Source: Hydrangea macrophylla (taxonomy: Eukaryota; Streptophyta; Magnoliopsida; Cornales; Hydrangeaceae). Taken from it: DNA of 64,000 bases. The DNA is taken from positions 65,148,010-65,212,009 of the forward strand of contig CM066983.1 in the NCBI GenBank assembly GCA_033977485.1. Reading direction: 5' to 3'. Positions 35,400-47,783 of the stretch are shown here, one piece after another (positions within the stretch are counted from its first letter, which is position 1; each line of letters begins with the position of its first letter). Under the pieces are notes generated by a model that was not told the origin of the DNA, ran no database searches, and saw nothing but the letters and a program-made list of their open reading frames with translations. A program made the position numbers and the translations under genes.

Positions 35400-36416
35400 T
35401 CAAAAGTCATCAGCGTCTAATTCTGCTGGTGGTGCCTTATCCTCTGAAATGATGTCCATCTCCTCTAGGCGAACGTCTTCAACTGGTGCGACAAGATCAC
35501 TGACTACTACTCTGATATCCCAATCCTCAACTACATCCTCTGCCATCATCGCCTGATTAGCGACGTTGACGGCTATAGTAGCAAATCCATCAGGTATATC
35601 CAAAGCTCTAGCCAATGCAGTCTCTTCCATAACAAAACCAACTGGTTGTCCAAGCATCTCAGTTATCCATCCTACTGCCATATCGGCCATGGCTTCCATT
35701 TATACTATCGGTCTAGCGGGTAACTAATGTAATACGGGTACCTCTGGCACAACTATCTCCTCATCAGGAACATCCTCCTCTACTACCTCCATGATCACGT
35801 CTCCCTCTACTACTATATCTGCCTTAACAGCCTCGAGGTCCTCTGGCTCCTCATCAAGAACACACTCTGGCTCCTCTGAGTCATCCTCCGACTCATCATC
35901 ATTTTCGTCGTCTGCAGGTTCCTCCTCTACTAGGTCCTCATCATTTCTAGGCTCCTCCTTTCCATCCCCGTTAATATCCTCATCAGGATGCTCATCCTCT
36001 GGCTCTGGGTCCTCCTCATCCTGAATCGGCTCAAGCTCTGGAACTAGTACGACTGGTACCGGTGATGGTAGGGCTATAGGTGTTGGTGCAGCTACAGGTT
36101 CTGGTAGAACAGGCCCGGCTAAAATTGCTCGCAACTCAATCTCGTCTATCTCCAGCTTACTCTAGATCAACCTAGCAATCTCCTGGCATATGGTCGCTTG
36201 GGTCATAGCGTAATGATACGCATCCATACATATCTCTGTCGGGTGTGTCGTGCCCATAACATAGAGAGAAGTTCACATCCTCTCCTCCAAATAACAACTA
36301 GCTGTTTGGCAAATGTGGCTTTGGTATATCTCTGGTATGACTGGCTCCACAGTATCGCCATGAATAATATGTCCGCCAAAAGAGTCATCTACGAACAGGT
36401 GGAAAACTAGATCCAT
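35400..36416 (-). pseudogene. Acidic ORF remnant between PBS and gag, element B
   Basis: Two open segments (35724-36134 and 35400-35699) and an N-terminal piece from the ATG at 36414-36416 (LFVDDSFGGH) together parallel the acidic ORF of A. They contain a proline-rich part (LPEPVAAPTPIALPSP), then a long Asp/Glu-rich stretch, then a less acidic C-terminal part ending PAELDADDF. An in-frame stop at 35700-35702 and frameshifts break it. Conservation of layout between A and B suggests the protein mattered to the family; its function is unknown. Confidence 0.7.
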
Positions 36417-36547
36417 GCTAACCTGTAAAGAAAACTATTATTGTCAGGAAGATGAACTTATCTTAAACTTATATCTCATCTCAAGGATCTTAAATACTAG
36501 GACTGATGGTGTAGACTTGTTAGTGAATGAAAGTATCACAACCTAGA

Positions 36548-36559
36548 GCTCTGATACCA
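36548..36559 (-). promoter_or_regulatory. Primer binding site of element B (tRNA-iMet)
   Basis: The minus strand reads TGGTATCAGAGC, 7 bases from the 5' LTR edge at 36567. Confidence 0.93.
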
Positions 36560-36566
36560 AGAACCC

Positions 36567-37374
36567 TGTCATGCCCCAGAGCAGCAAAAATAGAGAAAAA
36601 TAAATTTCCTTTTTGGGTCCATAGGGAATGATTAGTGAAAGTCACTAAATATCCACACCACACAATACTAGTCCACAAGATAAACAGGAATAGTAAACAA
36701 CTGAAATATAAAAGCAGTATCACTATTACAAACATCAGAGTAGTCCTTAGGATCACAACAGGTCTGGAGACAACATATGTCCAAGTACCTGTTAACTAAT
36801 AAAGTTTAATAGTAATATAAAGTTTAAACATAAACTAGATAAACTATCTTCAGATCTTCAGCTGGCGTAAGGGTAGTCGTCAGCATAATACTCCTCTCCA
36901 ATATAACCGGCATCAGTGGGGCCACCCTCTACATAATCCAATTCCAGGTAGTAGCCATCACCGTAGGTTCCATCACCTGCATTATTCGGGTCAGGGTAGT
37001 CTGGACAGGGAATGTCCAGGCAATGACGGCCGTCAGCTTATTGAAATCTGAGTGAGGACTAACTAAACACAGTGTCATAGAAATAACGCAATTACCAGTC
37101 ATGCACGATATATAGCAGTGATAATATCTTTTCCTCTTTTATTCCAACACTTCATTAGTTGATTCTCATCATCTTCCAACTCTAAGACTGACTGTACTAA
37201 TCCCAACTGACTATACCAAGCTGATTATATCATCACGACATACCAGTGCTCTTGTTCACCGCTTTTAAGAACTCTTACTATTCACCTCTTTTAAGAACTC
37301 TTACGAGCACTATACATCGCTCTCACATAACGACCAGTCTATAGAAGCAACAATACTCTTGTTCACCGCTTTTA
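36567..37374 (-). repeat. 5' LTR of element B, truncated
   Basis: 808 bp matching 28069 to about 28870 of the other LTR, including CACCGCTTTTAAGAACTC repeats. Similarity stops abruptly within CACCGCTTTTAGG at 37374, where unrelated AT-rich DNA begins. Confidence 0.85.
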
Positions 37375-39708
37375 GGTGATCGTACAAGTAATAAAGTTCT
37401 GGAAGTCCTGGTCGAACACACAGGAAATGGGAAACAACGGTAGGCAATAACTATTTTGTCACTAAAAAGAAAATAAAAGACGATGGATTTTTGTTGGGTT
37501 TTACTAAACTACTAATTTATATATATATTTTTTGCAATAAAACTAATTAAAGGCTATTTTCTTAATAACAATTTATGGTAAATATTTTAACAGTGCAAAA
37601 TAAATTAACTAAGATACTAGTAAGAAAAGGAAGAAAAATAAATAAATGCTAAATTTTTGTGAGATAATTTTTTTGGATTTAATAATAGCGAAAGATAGAA
37701 ATAATACAAATATTTAAGCAAAGTTATTAAAAACAGGAAATATTAATTAACTTGGAAAAAATGATTTAAAGGAATTGGGAATATGCAAAACCAACACTAG
37801 ATTCCACAACTTTTGTGCATTTGAAAAAGGATTTGGCATTTAAGACCGCAGAGTCATTCTTTATTTGAAAATAAACTTTCACTAGTTAGGGTCATATCAA
37901 GTGTGTTAGGTTTGATTTGAAACGACGTCGTTTGGTTTAAAGAAAAATAAAAAGGCAATTGGGCAGTAGCCAGGTTCGAACCGTGACCCGCCGCGGACGT
38001 GGGTTATTCGGTGTCCAGTCCCCACCACTCTGCCACTACACAATTGCCTGTCCATTAGTGGATAGAAATATATATAAACACATATTTGAAATATAAATTT
38101 TGTCATATGAGTTGTTTGAGTATGCTAGGTGTTTTTTGTGACAAAAGACATAGTTTGACAATCCACATAATTATATATATATATATATTTTAAATATGTA
38201 ATCTTTTGAGCCCAATATAGCCATAGTACATAAACATGTTAAATGATCATAAACTATAGATACATAGATATTTTTTGCCATAAATGGAAAAACAATATGT
38301 CTAGATAAATTTGCCCATTTAAGATTAGTGCACAGAAGATGTGGTTTCTAAGTTTTTATTACATATCCCCAATTAAAATTTTAGCCTACCATTTTGGAAT
38401 TGAAACTGTCGTCAAAATAACCTTTTAAGAAAGATTAAATAGATGTAAACAGTGACTGCCCAATTAAAACTAAAGTTATAAAACTAAGGTAAGGGTATAA
38501 CATTAATATATTTTTTCCTCACTTAACATGAGTTGGGGTTGAATTTGTGGAATCTGCAAAATAATAAAGTTTAGTACAACTAAGCTAATAAAATATAAAC
38601 AAATGGAAATACTGAATTAATAATAAAATACAAAACCTTTGACTTTGGATTCTTGTGGGGTTACAGTGGTTGAACTATAAGAATACACATAAGGCCAAAC
38701 CAAATCCTAATCTAATTTTGGAGTGAGATATGGATATGGTGTGCTTGAGACTTTAGTAGGTGATTATAACAACTACGTGGCTAAGAAATCTGGCATTTAC
38801 TTGCAAAATCTGTCTTCTAGTGAATGGAAATATTGCTATAAAAACTGGAAATTTGGGGTTTCAAACTATTTTAGGGGACAACTACAACTACTAATAGACT
38901 AAAAATATTAAATCTAAATTTAAATAGGACCATTTTTACTACTACAAAGTGACAAAGGACCTACAAGAAAACAAATATTTTAATTTAAGAAATACAGTAC
39001 ACAAAGTTTTGCTACATATTTTTGAACATGAAATTATTAATTACATAAAAGTAAATTTTTACAACTACTAGAACTAGAAAAGGCAAAGAAAAATTAAAGT
39101 TTCATACTTCTAGGGACAATATGAAGTGCTCACATGATAACTTCCCTAAACTATTCTCTCCCTAATAATGTGAACTATTGTGAAGTTGTGCTTATTGTAG
39201 GCTCTCCCTCAGTTGTGGTTGTTCGTCTCTTTTTATAGACGACGGTTTGGTAAACATTCGTCACTGAGATCGTCATTTGGGTATGCGTTTGTCAAATTGT
39301 CTTTGCTTCGTCCCTGTTTGTCTTCAATTCTCTGACATCGTTCCTGCAAAACAAAGAAAAGAGAGAAAGAGAAAAAAAAACTATTAAAAAATTCATATGA
39401 TACGTTTCCCTTTTTTTATCAAACAGTAACTGCTATTGTTTGTTTTACTATTCACATTTTTGAATAACATAATGTATTAGAAATACTATAGTATGGTTGC
39501 TACTTCTTTCCTTTCCTTTATTTCACTTCATTTTTACCTAAACATGTATAATGTGGCAAAACAAATAATTACATGCATTTGTGTGACATCACTGTTAAAT
39601 TATATTAATTCAAATGTACATGTAAAATTAGGGATTTGGGGGATTAAATGAGCATTATGTCTATTAAATTGACACATAAATGTGCAATATTTAATGTTTG
39701 TCAATGTG
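37375..39708. other. Unclassified AT-rich insertion or replacement
   Basis: About 2.3 kb that matches neither the rest of the B LTR nor the equivalent C LTR. It starts TGATCGTACAAGTAATAAAG, where B breaks off, and runs to where C LTR homology resumes (ATGATTGGTATGG near 39709). It holds the tRNA-like promoter described at 37972-38035 and no coding frame with recognisable domains. It could be a non-autonomous retroelement plus a deletion of LTR sequence. Confidence 0.4.
37972..38035 (-). other. tRNA-like polymerase III promoter (A and B boxes)
   Basis: On the minus strand TGGCAGAGTGG (38025-38035) matches the A-box consensus and GGTTCGAACCT (37972-37982) the B box, about 42 bp apart. No acceptor stem or anticodon arm can be folded convincingly, so it is a SINE-like or tRNA-derived module rather than a tRNA gene. 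Confidence 0.5.
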
Positions 39709-40059
39709 TAAATGATTGGTATGGTTCTGTAAGGGGGTAGTTGCTTGCTTCCCAAAATTCGTGGAATGTGACCAATTGACGCGACGCGTCTTGGTAAGCG
39801 TGCATGCATAAAATTTTGCATAACACAAGTATAATTACGGGTTCGCATGTAAATCTCAGTCTAGGTCTAAGATAATAATCGGGGTAAAATATAATATAAA
39901 ATATCAATATAATAAAATTTAGTGTTATAAAATATAATATAAGATTAAAGGCTACAGAAATTTACTTTCAAACATTAAAAATACATATATAGGATTGTGA
40001 ATCCAAAAATTGAAATAGGAATTCTAATTCACAAAAGGTAAAAATTTGTGGGTACTACA
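39709..40059 (-). repeat. 3' LTR of element C, U3-proximal part
   Basis: Matches 50217-50401 plus 56051-56225 of the 5' LTR (GTAAGCGTGCATGCATAAAA, TAACACAAGTATAATTA, AGGATTGTGAATCCAAAAA). It ends TACTACA at 40059 next to the polypurine-type sequence. In this copy the Mutator-like element is absent, giving an empty-site comparison for that insertion. Confidence 0.88.
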
Positions 40060-40105
40060 TCATCCACCGCCTATCAAAAGATTTCGTCCCCAAAATCTTA
40101 GCTAT

Positions 40106-41666
40106 CTAGGTCCTAAGACAGTCTGGGTGTTTAACTTGTATATCTGATTCTAACTCTTAGAATGCTCAACGAGCCAGTCAATCCTTAAGGTCAAGTGGAG
40201 TTCCTCCACTAACAAGATTAAGGTCAGCTAGGTAGTTTTGATCCTCTAGGTTGAGAGTGCATTCCTTGCACAGATTTCTTAGTATGACAATCACGCCTAA
40301 GATGACATGATCAATTCACTGGGCTACTATAAGTGCTTAGGGTACTAAACTCCATCGTTGCCCAATCCTATTTTCAAAGAATGAACTCAAAGTACTGGTA
40401 ACAAATGAACTCTTATCTTGCTATTAAAATTGCTAGCGTACCTTCCTTGTACGGTTGCCCTACTTCACCAAAACTTTCTTTCTTTGGGGTGATAGCATTG
40501 AGTCGAGCTTGACCAGGTTGGTCTTAAGCAGGAGTTCCATAATTTCATTTACGGGGTGCCTTGCAAGCTTTATCAGATGTCCTAACTTGCCACAGTTGTA
40601 GTAGGTAACATTAGGCCGATGGTGACGTATAGGGGCCCAACAATCCTTAGCTATGTGTCTGGGTGTTCCACAGTTGTAACATCCATTGTTATTGCCTCCT
40701 ATGGTCATAGGTTGTCCTTGTGGTAGAGCCGGTTGGTTCTTGGGAAAAGCTTGTTAGGGTTTCCTTTCTCCATCCTGGGTCCTCTTGTTTTCTTAAAAAT
40801 GGGTCGGGGGTCTTTGTCTTTGGTTAAACCTCGGTGGAGGTGGTCCTTATAGTGTGACTGGTTGATTTCGAGGAGGAGCTGGTTGAGTTCTTCTTTCTTC
40901 ATTCCAATTCTACTTGTTTCCTTGGGGAAAGACTGGGGTTTCTCATCCATTGATATCCTCATGGCCGATTTCCATACCTACCAAAGCCTTGAAAGTTTGG
41001 CCTTGATGATTCAGTTTCATACGTTAAAGTGGTAGTAAGAGGCCTTGGTGATATTGTTGATTCTTTTTTTCTGGGGTATCAATCATATGGCGGGTAAAAT
41101 GGGACAACCGTTCAAACTGTACTGTATACTCCCTTATAGTTCGGTCCCCCTGAGTCATTGGTGAAAAACTGTACTGTATACTCCCTTATAGCCTTGGTGA
41201 AATAGTTCTCCAGGAATAACTTATTGAATGTAAACTAAGGCATTCTCCTTACTGCCTCCTCTCTTATGGTTGCCTTCTCCATTTCTCACCAATCGGCTGC
41301 CGCGTATGTTAATTGGAATGTTTCCAATCGATGCTTCTCAGTCTCCGTACATACTAGTGTGTCGAAGATTAACTCTATCTCCCGGAGCCACTATTCTACT
41401 CACCATAGCTCGGCATCTCTATCAAACTTCTCTGGATGGAATTGACAGAAATGTTCTACCACTCGATTATCTACAGGTCTCGGAGGCAGTACAAGGTTGT
41501 TACATGTGTTCGTGCTGTTGTTATTGTCATTGTTGTTCACGTTGTTGATATGTTCTAATCTCCGTACAAAGCCCTCGAATATGCTGGTAGGATCAGCAAC
41601 TGCGGGTGTTGGTGGTGCAGCCTCAATTTGCTCAATGGGACGATTACCAGTAGGTCTCCCTACCAT
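40106..41666 (-). pseudogene. Gag-protease pseudogene of element C, pol deleted
   Basis: The gag ATG (41664-41666) starts MVGRPTGNRPIEQ. It continues with ADPTSIFEGFVRRLEHINNV, HFCQFHPEKFD, a zinc knuckle CYNCGTPRHIAKDC (about 40640-40680) and a protease-region trace LCKECTLNLEDQNYLADL (about 40225-40285). It then passes straight into a trace of the polyprotein C-terminus (ELESDIQVKHP, about 40110-40150). RT, RNase H and integrase are absent. Stops and frameshifts occur throughout. Confidence 0.8.
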
Positions 41667-42854
41667 AGTGATTTGTGTGTTGGTGTACCTACATAAACAT
41701 CTATTGATTAATCGTCCATTACATACGTATTCATCTACTAGCAACTAACATGCACACATTAAGTTTATAAATATGAAATACAATATGGTCAGTAAAAGAA
41801 AACATCACAATTATAGAAGCATATCACATACTAAAAGATAGTCGTTTCATTGATAGGCAAAAGATTACATAGATAATTACTGGTCTCATCTACTTCTAAG
41901 ACCTATGTGAACAAAAAAGGGGTTATTATTCCAATATACATCTAACAAAAAGAGCATGGTCTCTAACTTAGCATAAGCATCAAACAAAAACTGAGACTAC
42001 TAGTCCAATCATACATATAGACAAACTAGATCTTAGGAAATCTAGTACAAAAGTTCTTCTACTTCTGGTTTGTAGGGTGGAGCCTCTTCCAAGTCCATGG
42101 CTCTCCATCTGTTTATATGTCAGAATCACCATCTGCTATGATTTTGTCCTCCTGGTGTTCATAATGGTGATCCTTTCCTTTCCCTTCTGAACTAACTGGT
42201 GGGACTTGATTGATGTTTCCCAATGTCCTGCAATCCTTACGGATGTGGCCCATCTTGCCACAGTATTATCATTGCGTCCTCTTGGGTGCTACGCAACACT
42301 TGGAAAGATGTCCGGGCATCTAGTAGTTAAAGTAGATTGGGAGTGACCTATGCAAGGGTTTGGTTTGCATTATCAAGTTCTATTCATGTTCACCAATTAT
42401 GGGTTTCTTGTGTTTTCGGTCATCATCCTGGCCTCTGTCTTTCTTTGTTGGTTAGCAAGTCTCGTTTTCCTATCCTTGGTGCCCACCAGTCCTTATTGAG
42501 GTGGCCAAGGTTGTTGTATTTGTAGCTTCGAGTACTACTCCTTATTTTCCATTTAGGTTTTTTCTTTCCTCGACTTGTTATCTTCATGTTTGGTAGTTTA
42601 TGAGGCCTGTGCAGTCTGTTGCAAACCTCATTCCATTTGCTATAGTTCTAGTGATTTTATGAGGAAATCTTTGTACAGTCTATCTCCTAAGTAACCTGCA
42701 TTGGCTCTATTACCGACATTCCATAAGTTTCGGATGATTGGTCCGGCCATACAGATAGGGTCGACTTCTAGAGGTAACACATCTGATAGTCTTCTTAACT
42801 GTCCTCTGGTTGCTTGGGGTGATTGATGGGTTTGTGCTCTCAAACCATTACTTT
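41667..42854 (-). other. Leader region of element C with acidic-ORF and gag traces
   Basis: Contains an acceptor-like TTTATGTAG/G at 41689-41690 before gag and a short frame (42042-42098, MDLEEAPPYKPEVEELLY) resembling the end of the acidic ORF in A and B. A second zinc-knuckle trace (about 42235-42330, GHLSKCC and CGKMGHIRKDC) lies out of the expected order, upstream of the acidic-ORF end. The stretch 42340-42854 is unassigned. The order suggests an internal rearrangement or nested fragment. Confidence 0.5.
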
Positions 42855-44250
42855 ATGTATGAGACATTAACATTTAAATATATGGATATCAGCTTTACAT
42901 TTCATTGTGTATGTTTCTTTCATGAGATGATTGTTAATCCTTAAGCATCATAGTAAGTAATTTGTGTATGTATGAGATATATACAAGTGAGATACGAATT
43001 ACTATTCTTTGATACATATAACTTGTCATAGTGGATGATGAGATTGGATATCTCATTAGGTATACACTGTAGCATGATTAATTGCCATTGGATGGAGTGA
43101 TGAATCTCAATCACTAGAGTGTGACTCTTAGTTAATATGCTAGTGCTTATAGTGCATTGACGGACTTGAGCTTTCCTATTGACACTCAAGACTGTCAAAC
43201 AGTTGATAGGAAACTCATAACCTGTATAAGGTACATGTTCTCAATCTTGAGACGATTATGAACACAGACTGTGGATATGGCCGCTTTAACTTACCAATCA
43301 GTGAGGTCTATTGAAGATCAACACTTGGGTATCTTAGGTATGTCATGTTCATAGGGGTTGTGAACATATATTGTCAAGATAGAATCTACCCTCTGAATTA
43401 AGTAAGCATTCCCTTGAGAATGTCACCAAGTTGATTACTGAGAACTGCAGTCTTGTTGATAAGTAGTTATCAACATGTTTGGTGATCATGAGGGGTGAAC
43501 TGAACTCAAGGAATATAAGAAGTATTCATGATTTAGGTTGACAGTAACAGTTATTCAACTTCCTGAATATGATTACGAATGCTGAAGGTAGAGGGACATT
43601 AGTACACCATACAAGTCTAGTTATCGCTTCGAATATGTTCTTTTGCATTGGAGTTCAGTTATCATTTTATAGTAGAGTAAACGTTAACTGATCTTGGTTA
43701 GTTTGCTAATCAAAGAGTTTGGTCATGGGAATTAACAACTGGTCTGAGCCAACAATAAAGAGTCTAGGAGGTCCCACCCTGAACTCCACTAGAATGCTTG
43801 GAAAGGCACATGAGGATCTTGTCAAGGTGAGTTTGATCGATTGATGTCTTGGCGGGTTCGATCGCTCGAATGTTAGGTCGGTTTTGGGAATCTATAAATA
43901 GGCAGCTGTGTCCAGAAAAAGGAGTTCGTCGTTTTAATACGCCAGAAGCTGCAGAAACTGTTTTTAGAGATCCCAAACCTTCTCCTTCCTCTCTATTAGG
44001 GTTCCTACCAACCCTAGTGCTTCCAGCAGGCAGTTGCATGAGTCATAAGAGTTAAGACAACCTAGTGGAGGCAGTTATATCACCAAGGAAGAAAAATATC
44101 TGAATTGGGTTCAAGACCTGAGGTATAATTCTTGTCCCCTCTTGTTAGTACGTATCTATGGAATTGACAAGTAGTAGATCTTGGCCAATAAGTTTTTTTA
44201 AAACTTAACCTTTTCGCTACATGTTTAAATATAATTTTAAACCTGTTTTT
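42855..44250 (+). repeat. Probable Ty1/copia-type LTR, plus orientation
   Basis: About 1.4 kb resembling plant copia LTRs: a TATGTATGAGACATTAACAT start, a TATA box CTATAAATAGG (43891-43901), a leader with AGGGTTCCTACCAACCC, and an end near TTTTAAACCTGTTTTTCCTTT. An initiator-tRNA PBS is not preserved after it. A GATCGATTGATG...TCGATCGCTCGAA pair lies just upstream of the TATA box (43833-43869). Ends are approximate and no coding region follows, so it is probably a solo or truncated LTR inside element C. Confidence 0.55.
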
Positions 44251-44908
44251 CCTTTAATGATTCAACCATTGTGGATGTAGATAGTGTTGCTATACCTTTA
44301 CGCACGTTGGCATCCAATCGGTTAATTGGGGCACATCAAATATAAAATTCTATCAAAATAACACGATCATTCAATACAAAGGGTAGACTACATATAAGGT
44401 TGATCTACACTTAGGTCTTACTCATACCGGACTTTCCTTTAGAACTGGGGTATGAAACCATGTATTCAAATACGTGGCATAACATAGTAAGGTGGTCTTA
44501 TTCTTAGTTTGCTCTAGACTTGAAGTTATCACTAACTGTTCTGAGATTTGACTCAGCAAGTTTGTCAGTATCTAACTTACCATTGCTGTTCCTATTTTTT
44601 TTTTCTTATCTCTAATTGTCAACTCTTCGTCAAACCATACTATCCATCCATGAAGGCTTCTTGCTGTTTTATCATTGTTTCTAACCTCTAAGGGTATAAC
44701 CGGTGATACTAGGAAATCTCTTCATTACTTGTCGATGTGACAACCATGTTTGTCCTACTTGTTTGAATTATTTGTCTTTCTAGTTCTGGGATTCCGAGTA
44801 AACACTATTGCATGTGCTAACTCACCTACGTTGACTAGCTCATCATTGATACTCGCTTACGGTTCGGGTTCTAAGACTCTGGACAATCAGCTTACATCTA
44901 AACCTAAT
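44251..44908. other. Unassigned interior of element C
   Basis: About 650 bases between the copia-like LTR and the PBS, in the position of the untranslated leader of C. No recognisable frame on the minus strand. Confidence 0.4.
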
Positions 44909-44920
44909 GCTCTGATACCA
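44909..44920 (-). promoter_or_regulatory. Primer binding site of element C (tRNA-iMet)
   Basis: The minus strand reads TGGTATCAGAGC, 7 bases from the LTR edge at 44928, as in A and B. Confidence 0.93.
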
Positions 44921-45782
44921 AAAATCCTGTCACTCCCCAGAGTAGCAAAAATTAGGAGGAAATAAAATTTTTCTTTCTGGGTCCGTAAGCTATGACTAGT
45001 TACATTAATTGATTGTCCACAAACACACTAGATAAAGAAAAGAGTAACTTAAATGGAAGCATAAACTGAATATAACTTCAAAGATTACTAGTTGCTACAT
45101 CATATGGGTTAATCATCTAAAATTTAAAGCGACATCGCCGGTTACAACCCATCTAGTTCTAGCAATACATAAAGTTTGAAAACATAATAATTACATGCCA
45201 TACTGAAATAGCATAAATACGCCTTCAGCAGGGACACCTATTCCTTTAGCTGGTGTAGCCGTAATTCTCCCAATATCCTGTACTTGAACAATCTAGATGT
45301 GGGTATGTCTAGGGCATAAACGCTATCAGCTTTGAAACAAAGTCGAGTGAACACACTATTCGATCACTCATAAATATTAATGTATGAATATACGACCACA
45401 TCAGCAATTATGATATTAGCATATGCATATATTTGTCTCGACATCGATCATCATACCTATAACATAACAATTACAAATCAGGTCATGCATTAAACGCCAT
45501 TCTTGGTTCAACATCTTAGGATGTGGTTAACTTCTTATTCGAGGAGTCGTTACTTATCAAGATAAGTCATAAACTTCAATCAACATAAATCATGATATAG
45601 ATCTCTTACATACTTAATTAGTATTTAAACATGCCTACGATTGGTATCATACATCTAAGAACAAAGAATTCAACAACAATGTACTAGACTTCTTCTGACC
45701 ATACTTGACTATACTTGATTACACCTTCAGATTTTTGATCCAATCACTTGACATGAATACTTCTCTTGTCGATCCATTGTGT

Positions 45783-46170
45783 TAGTTGTGCCAATTAAGG
45801 CCGCATGATCATACTCTGTGACCAAGATAACATCTCATTGACATAGAATAGCTGTGCCTATTAAGGCTGCATGAATAATATGTTAGTTGTGCCTATTAAG
45901 GCCGCATAGTCACTCTGCGTGACTAAGATAAGATCAGTGCCTATTAAAGCCGATTATTCAAGATATTCTAACTGAAGGAATATTCTTTGCCTATTGAGGT
46001 TGAATTAATAATATGTTAGCTGTGCCTATTAAGGCCGTATAGAGACCCCTCGTGACCAAGATAACATCTCCGATTATTCACTAATATTCAACAAGTGAAA
46101 ACCTTGGATTAAGATGTTAGTTGTGCATATTAAGGTCGCATGCTCACCCTGTGTGACCAAGGTAACATCA
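45783..46170. repeat. GCCTATTAAGGCCG tandem repeat zone (5' LTR of C)
   Basis: The same repeat type as at 26646-26925 but with more copies, each with a GTGTGACCAAGATAACAT-like tail. Located about 0.85-1.24 kb from the LTR edge, comparable to the TTTTAAGAAC repeat zones in A and B. Confidence 0.85.
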
Positions 46171-46573
46171 ATGCCTATTAAAGTCGATTAATCATTGCTA
46201 TCAAACAAATCTTCATTCCCCGGGTCTTCTTGTGCCTGACGACCATACTCAACGTAACTACTCAACTGATCTTCGAATTGGTATACCCCTCACTTAATAT
46301 TCATGTTGTCCTTGACGTCATGGACCAACTTTCTCGCATAAGTTATAACTCAAAGTGCTTAAAATATAAGCTATCGAAGCACGACTATCCATACAGTACA
46401 ACAAATACTGTAGGTTAACTTCTTACATATGTATGTTCATGGTACAACTTATAAAGCAGGGAGTATAACGATTAAATAATAACATAATAAAGACACTAAA
46501 TAATAATAATAACAGAAACAATAATACAGACATTAATTCGGTACAATTTATTAAACATGTGTTTTACCGGAAC

Positions 46574-46599
46574 AACACTACTACTACTACTACTACTAT

Positions 46600-46691
<92 letters not shown>

Positions 46692-46770
46692 GGAATAATA
46701 ATATAAACATTACTCAGGTATAACATATTAAACGTGAGAATAAGTGGAATACTAAATATTAATAACAATG

Positions 46771-46812
<42 letters not shown>
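46574..46812. repeat. ACT/AAT trinucleotide microsatellites
   Basis: A run of ACT units (about 46575-46630), directly followed by AAT units (to about 46688) and another AAT run at 46768-46812. The matching place in the other LTR (27304-27330) has only a few units, so expansion happened after LTR duplication or contraction occurred in the other copy. Confidence 0.9.
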
Positions 46813-47092
46813 GTAATAATAAATAATAATAGGAATTACAATAATAATAATTAAAATAATAATGCGCCAACAAGTTCGGGTATAACATGCCTACGCACGA
46901 AGTTAACCGGAATAAATAATAATACTAATAATAATAGCAATAATAATAATTGTAATAATAATAATGATGATGATGATAATAATATAACACAGACATTAAT
47001 AATACGGATAGCGAGTTCAGGGTGTAACATGTTAATGCCTGAGATTAATCGGAATTAATAATTAATAATAACATACGGATAAAAAGTTCGGG

Positions 47093-47093
47093 C

Positions 47094-47135
<42 letters not shown>

Positions 47136-47152
47136 AATAATAATAATAATAA
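47093..47152. repeat. AAC/AAT trinucleotide microsatellite
   Basis: About 14 AAC units merging into AAT units, absent from the corresponding part of the 26143-28068 LTR copy. Confidence 0.88.
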
Positions 47153-47535
47153 TAAAAGGAATAATAATACGGACAACGAGCTTGGTATATACATGTTAAG
47201 TACGAGATTTTCTGGAATAATAATAATGATAATGAACAGAATAATCATGGACGATCGGTTCGGGGTACAACATATCAAAGTTTGTAACTATAGTACTATA
47301 CCAAGTGAGTTAGGGAACTCACCGTAGGTTCGGGGTCGCGGTATGGCTCGGGGTAGTCTTGGGGGAAGCATCATTTCCTTCTTCTTTTTCTTTTCTTTTC
47401 TTTCTCTTTTATTTTTCTTTTTTTTTTTCCTTTTCTTTCTCTTTCTCTCGGTCTCTCCTACTCTCTCTCTCTCTCTCTCTCGGTCTCCCTCACTAGCTCT
47501 CTCTTTCTTTTATTCTCTTGCTTTTCTAAGGGAAA

Positions 47536-47783
47536 GGGGGGGGGGGGGGGGGAGGAAAGGAATGAGGGAGGGGGTTGGGAAAACAAATAAGGGAGTGAAG
47601 GGGTGGGTTTATATTTATAGAGGGAGTTGTGATTTGGTTTGCTTGTTTTGGGTTTGTAAACAACAAAAGGGAGAGGAGATGGGGAGTATTTATGGAGGGA
47701 GGGGAAAGGGTAGGGAGTTGGGGGATGTCTCATTAAATTTATAGAGGGAGGGGAAAGGGTGGGGAGTTGGGGGATGTCTCATA
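47536..47783 (+). repeat. 17-G run and G-rich tract with a tandem duplication
   Basis: An unbroken run of 17 G (47536-47552) leads a G-rich, C-poor tract. Within it a unit of about 47 bp (TTTATAGAGGGAGGGGAAAG... GGGGGATGTCTCAT) occurs twice in tandem (about 47690-47733 and 47737-47783). Several groups of GGG or longer could form G-quadruplexes on the plus strand. Confidence 0.85.

Larger units (their letters stand above)
28069..37374 (-). mobile_element. Gypsy element B (decayed relative of A), inserted in the LTR of C
   Basis: Minus-oriented Tekay-type element: 3' LTR 28069-30238, gag-pol pseudogene 30292-35016, acidic ORF remnant 35400-36416, PBS 36548-36559, and a 5' LTR 36567-37374 cut off after 808 bp. 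The left flank is continuous with the C LTR up to AGGGAAAAT. The missing LTR part prevents checking the target duplication. Many stops show it is older than A. Confidence 0.9.

Noticed and set aside
35791..36024. Ser-rich plus-strand frame in element B
   Set aside because: The same antisense effect of the acidic ORF remnant.
37972..38035. A tRNA gene
   Set aside because: A and B boxes are present but no acceptor stem or anticodon loop folds convincingly.
46496..46888. Open frame of 130 codons rich in Leu, Ile and Ser
   Set aside because: It is a translation of ACT/AAT trinucleotide microsatellites, not a gene.
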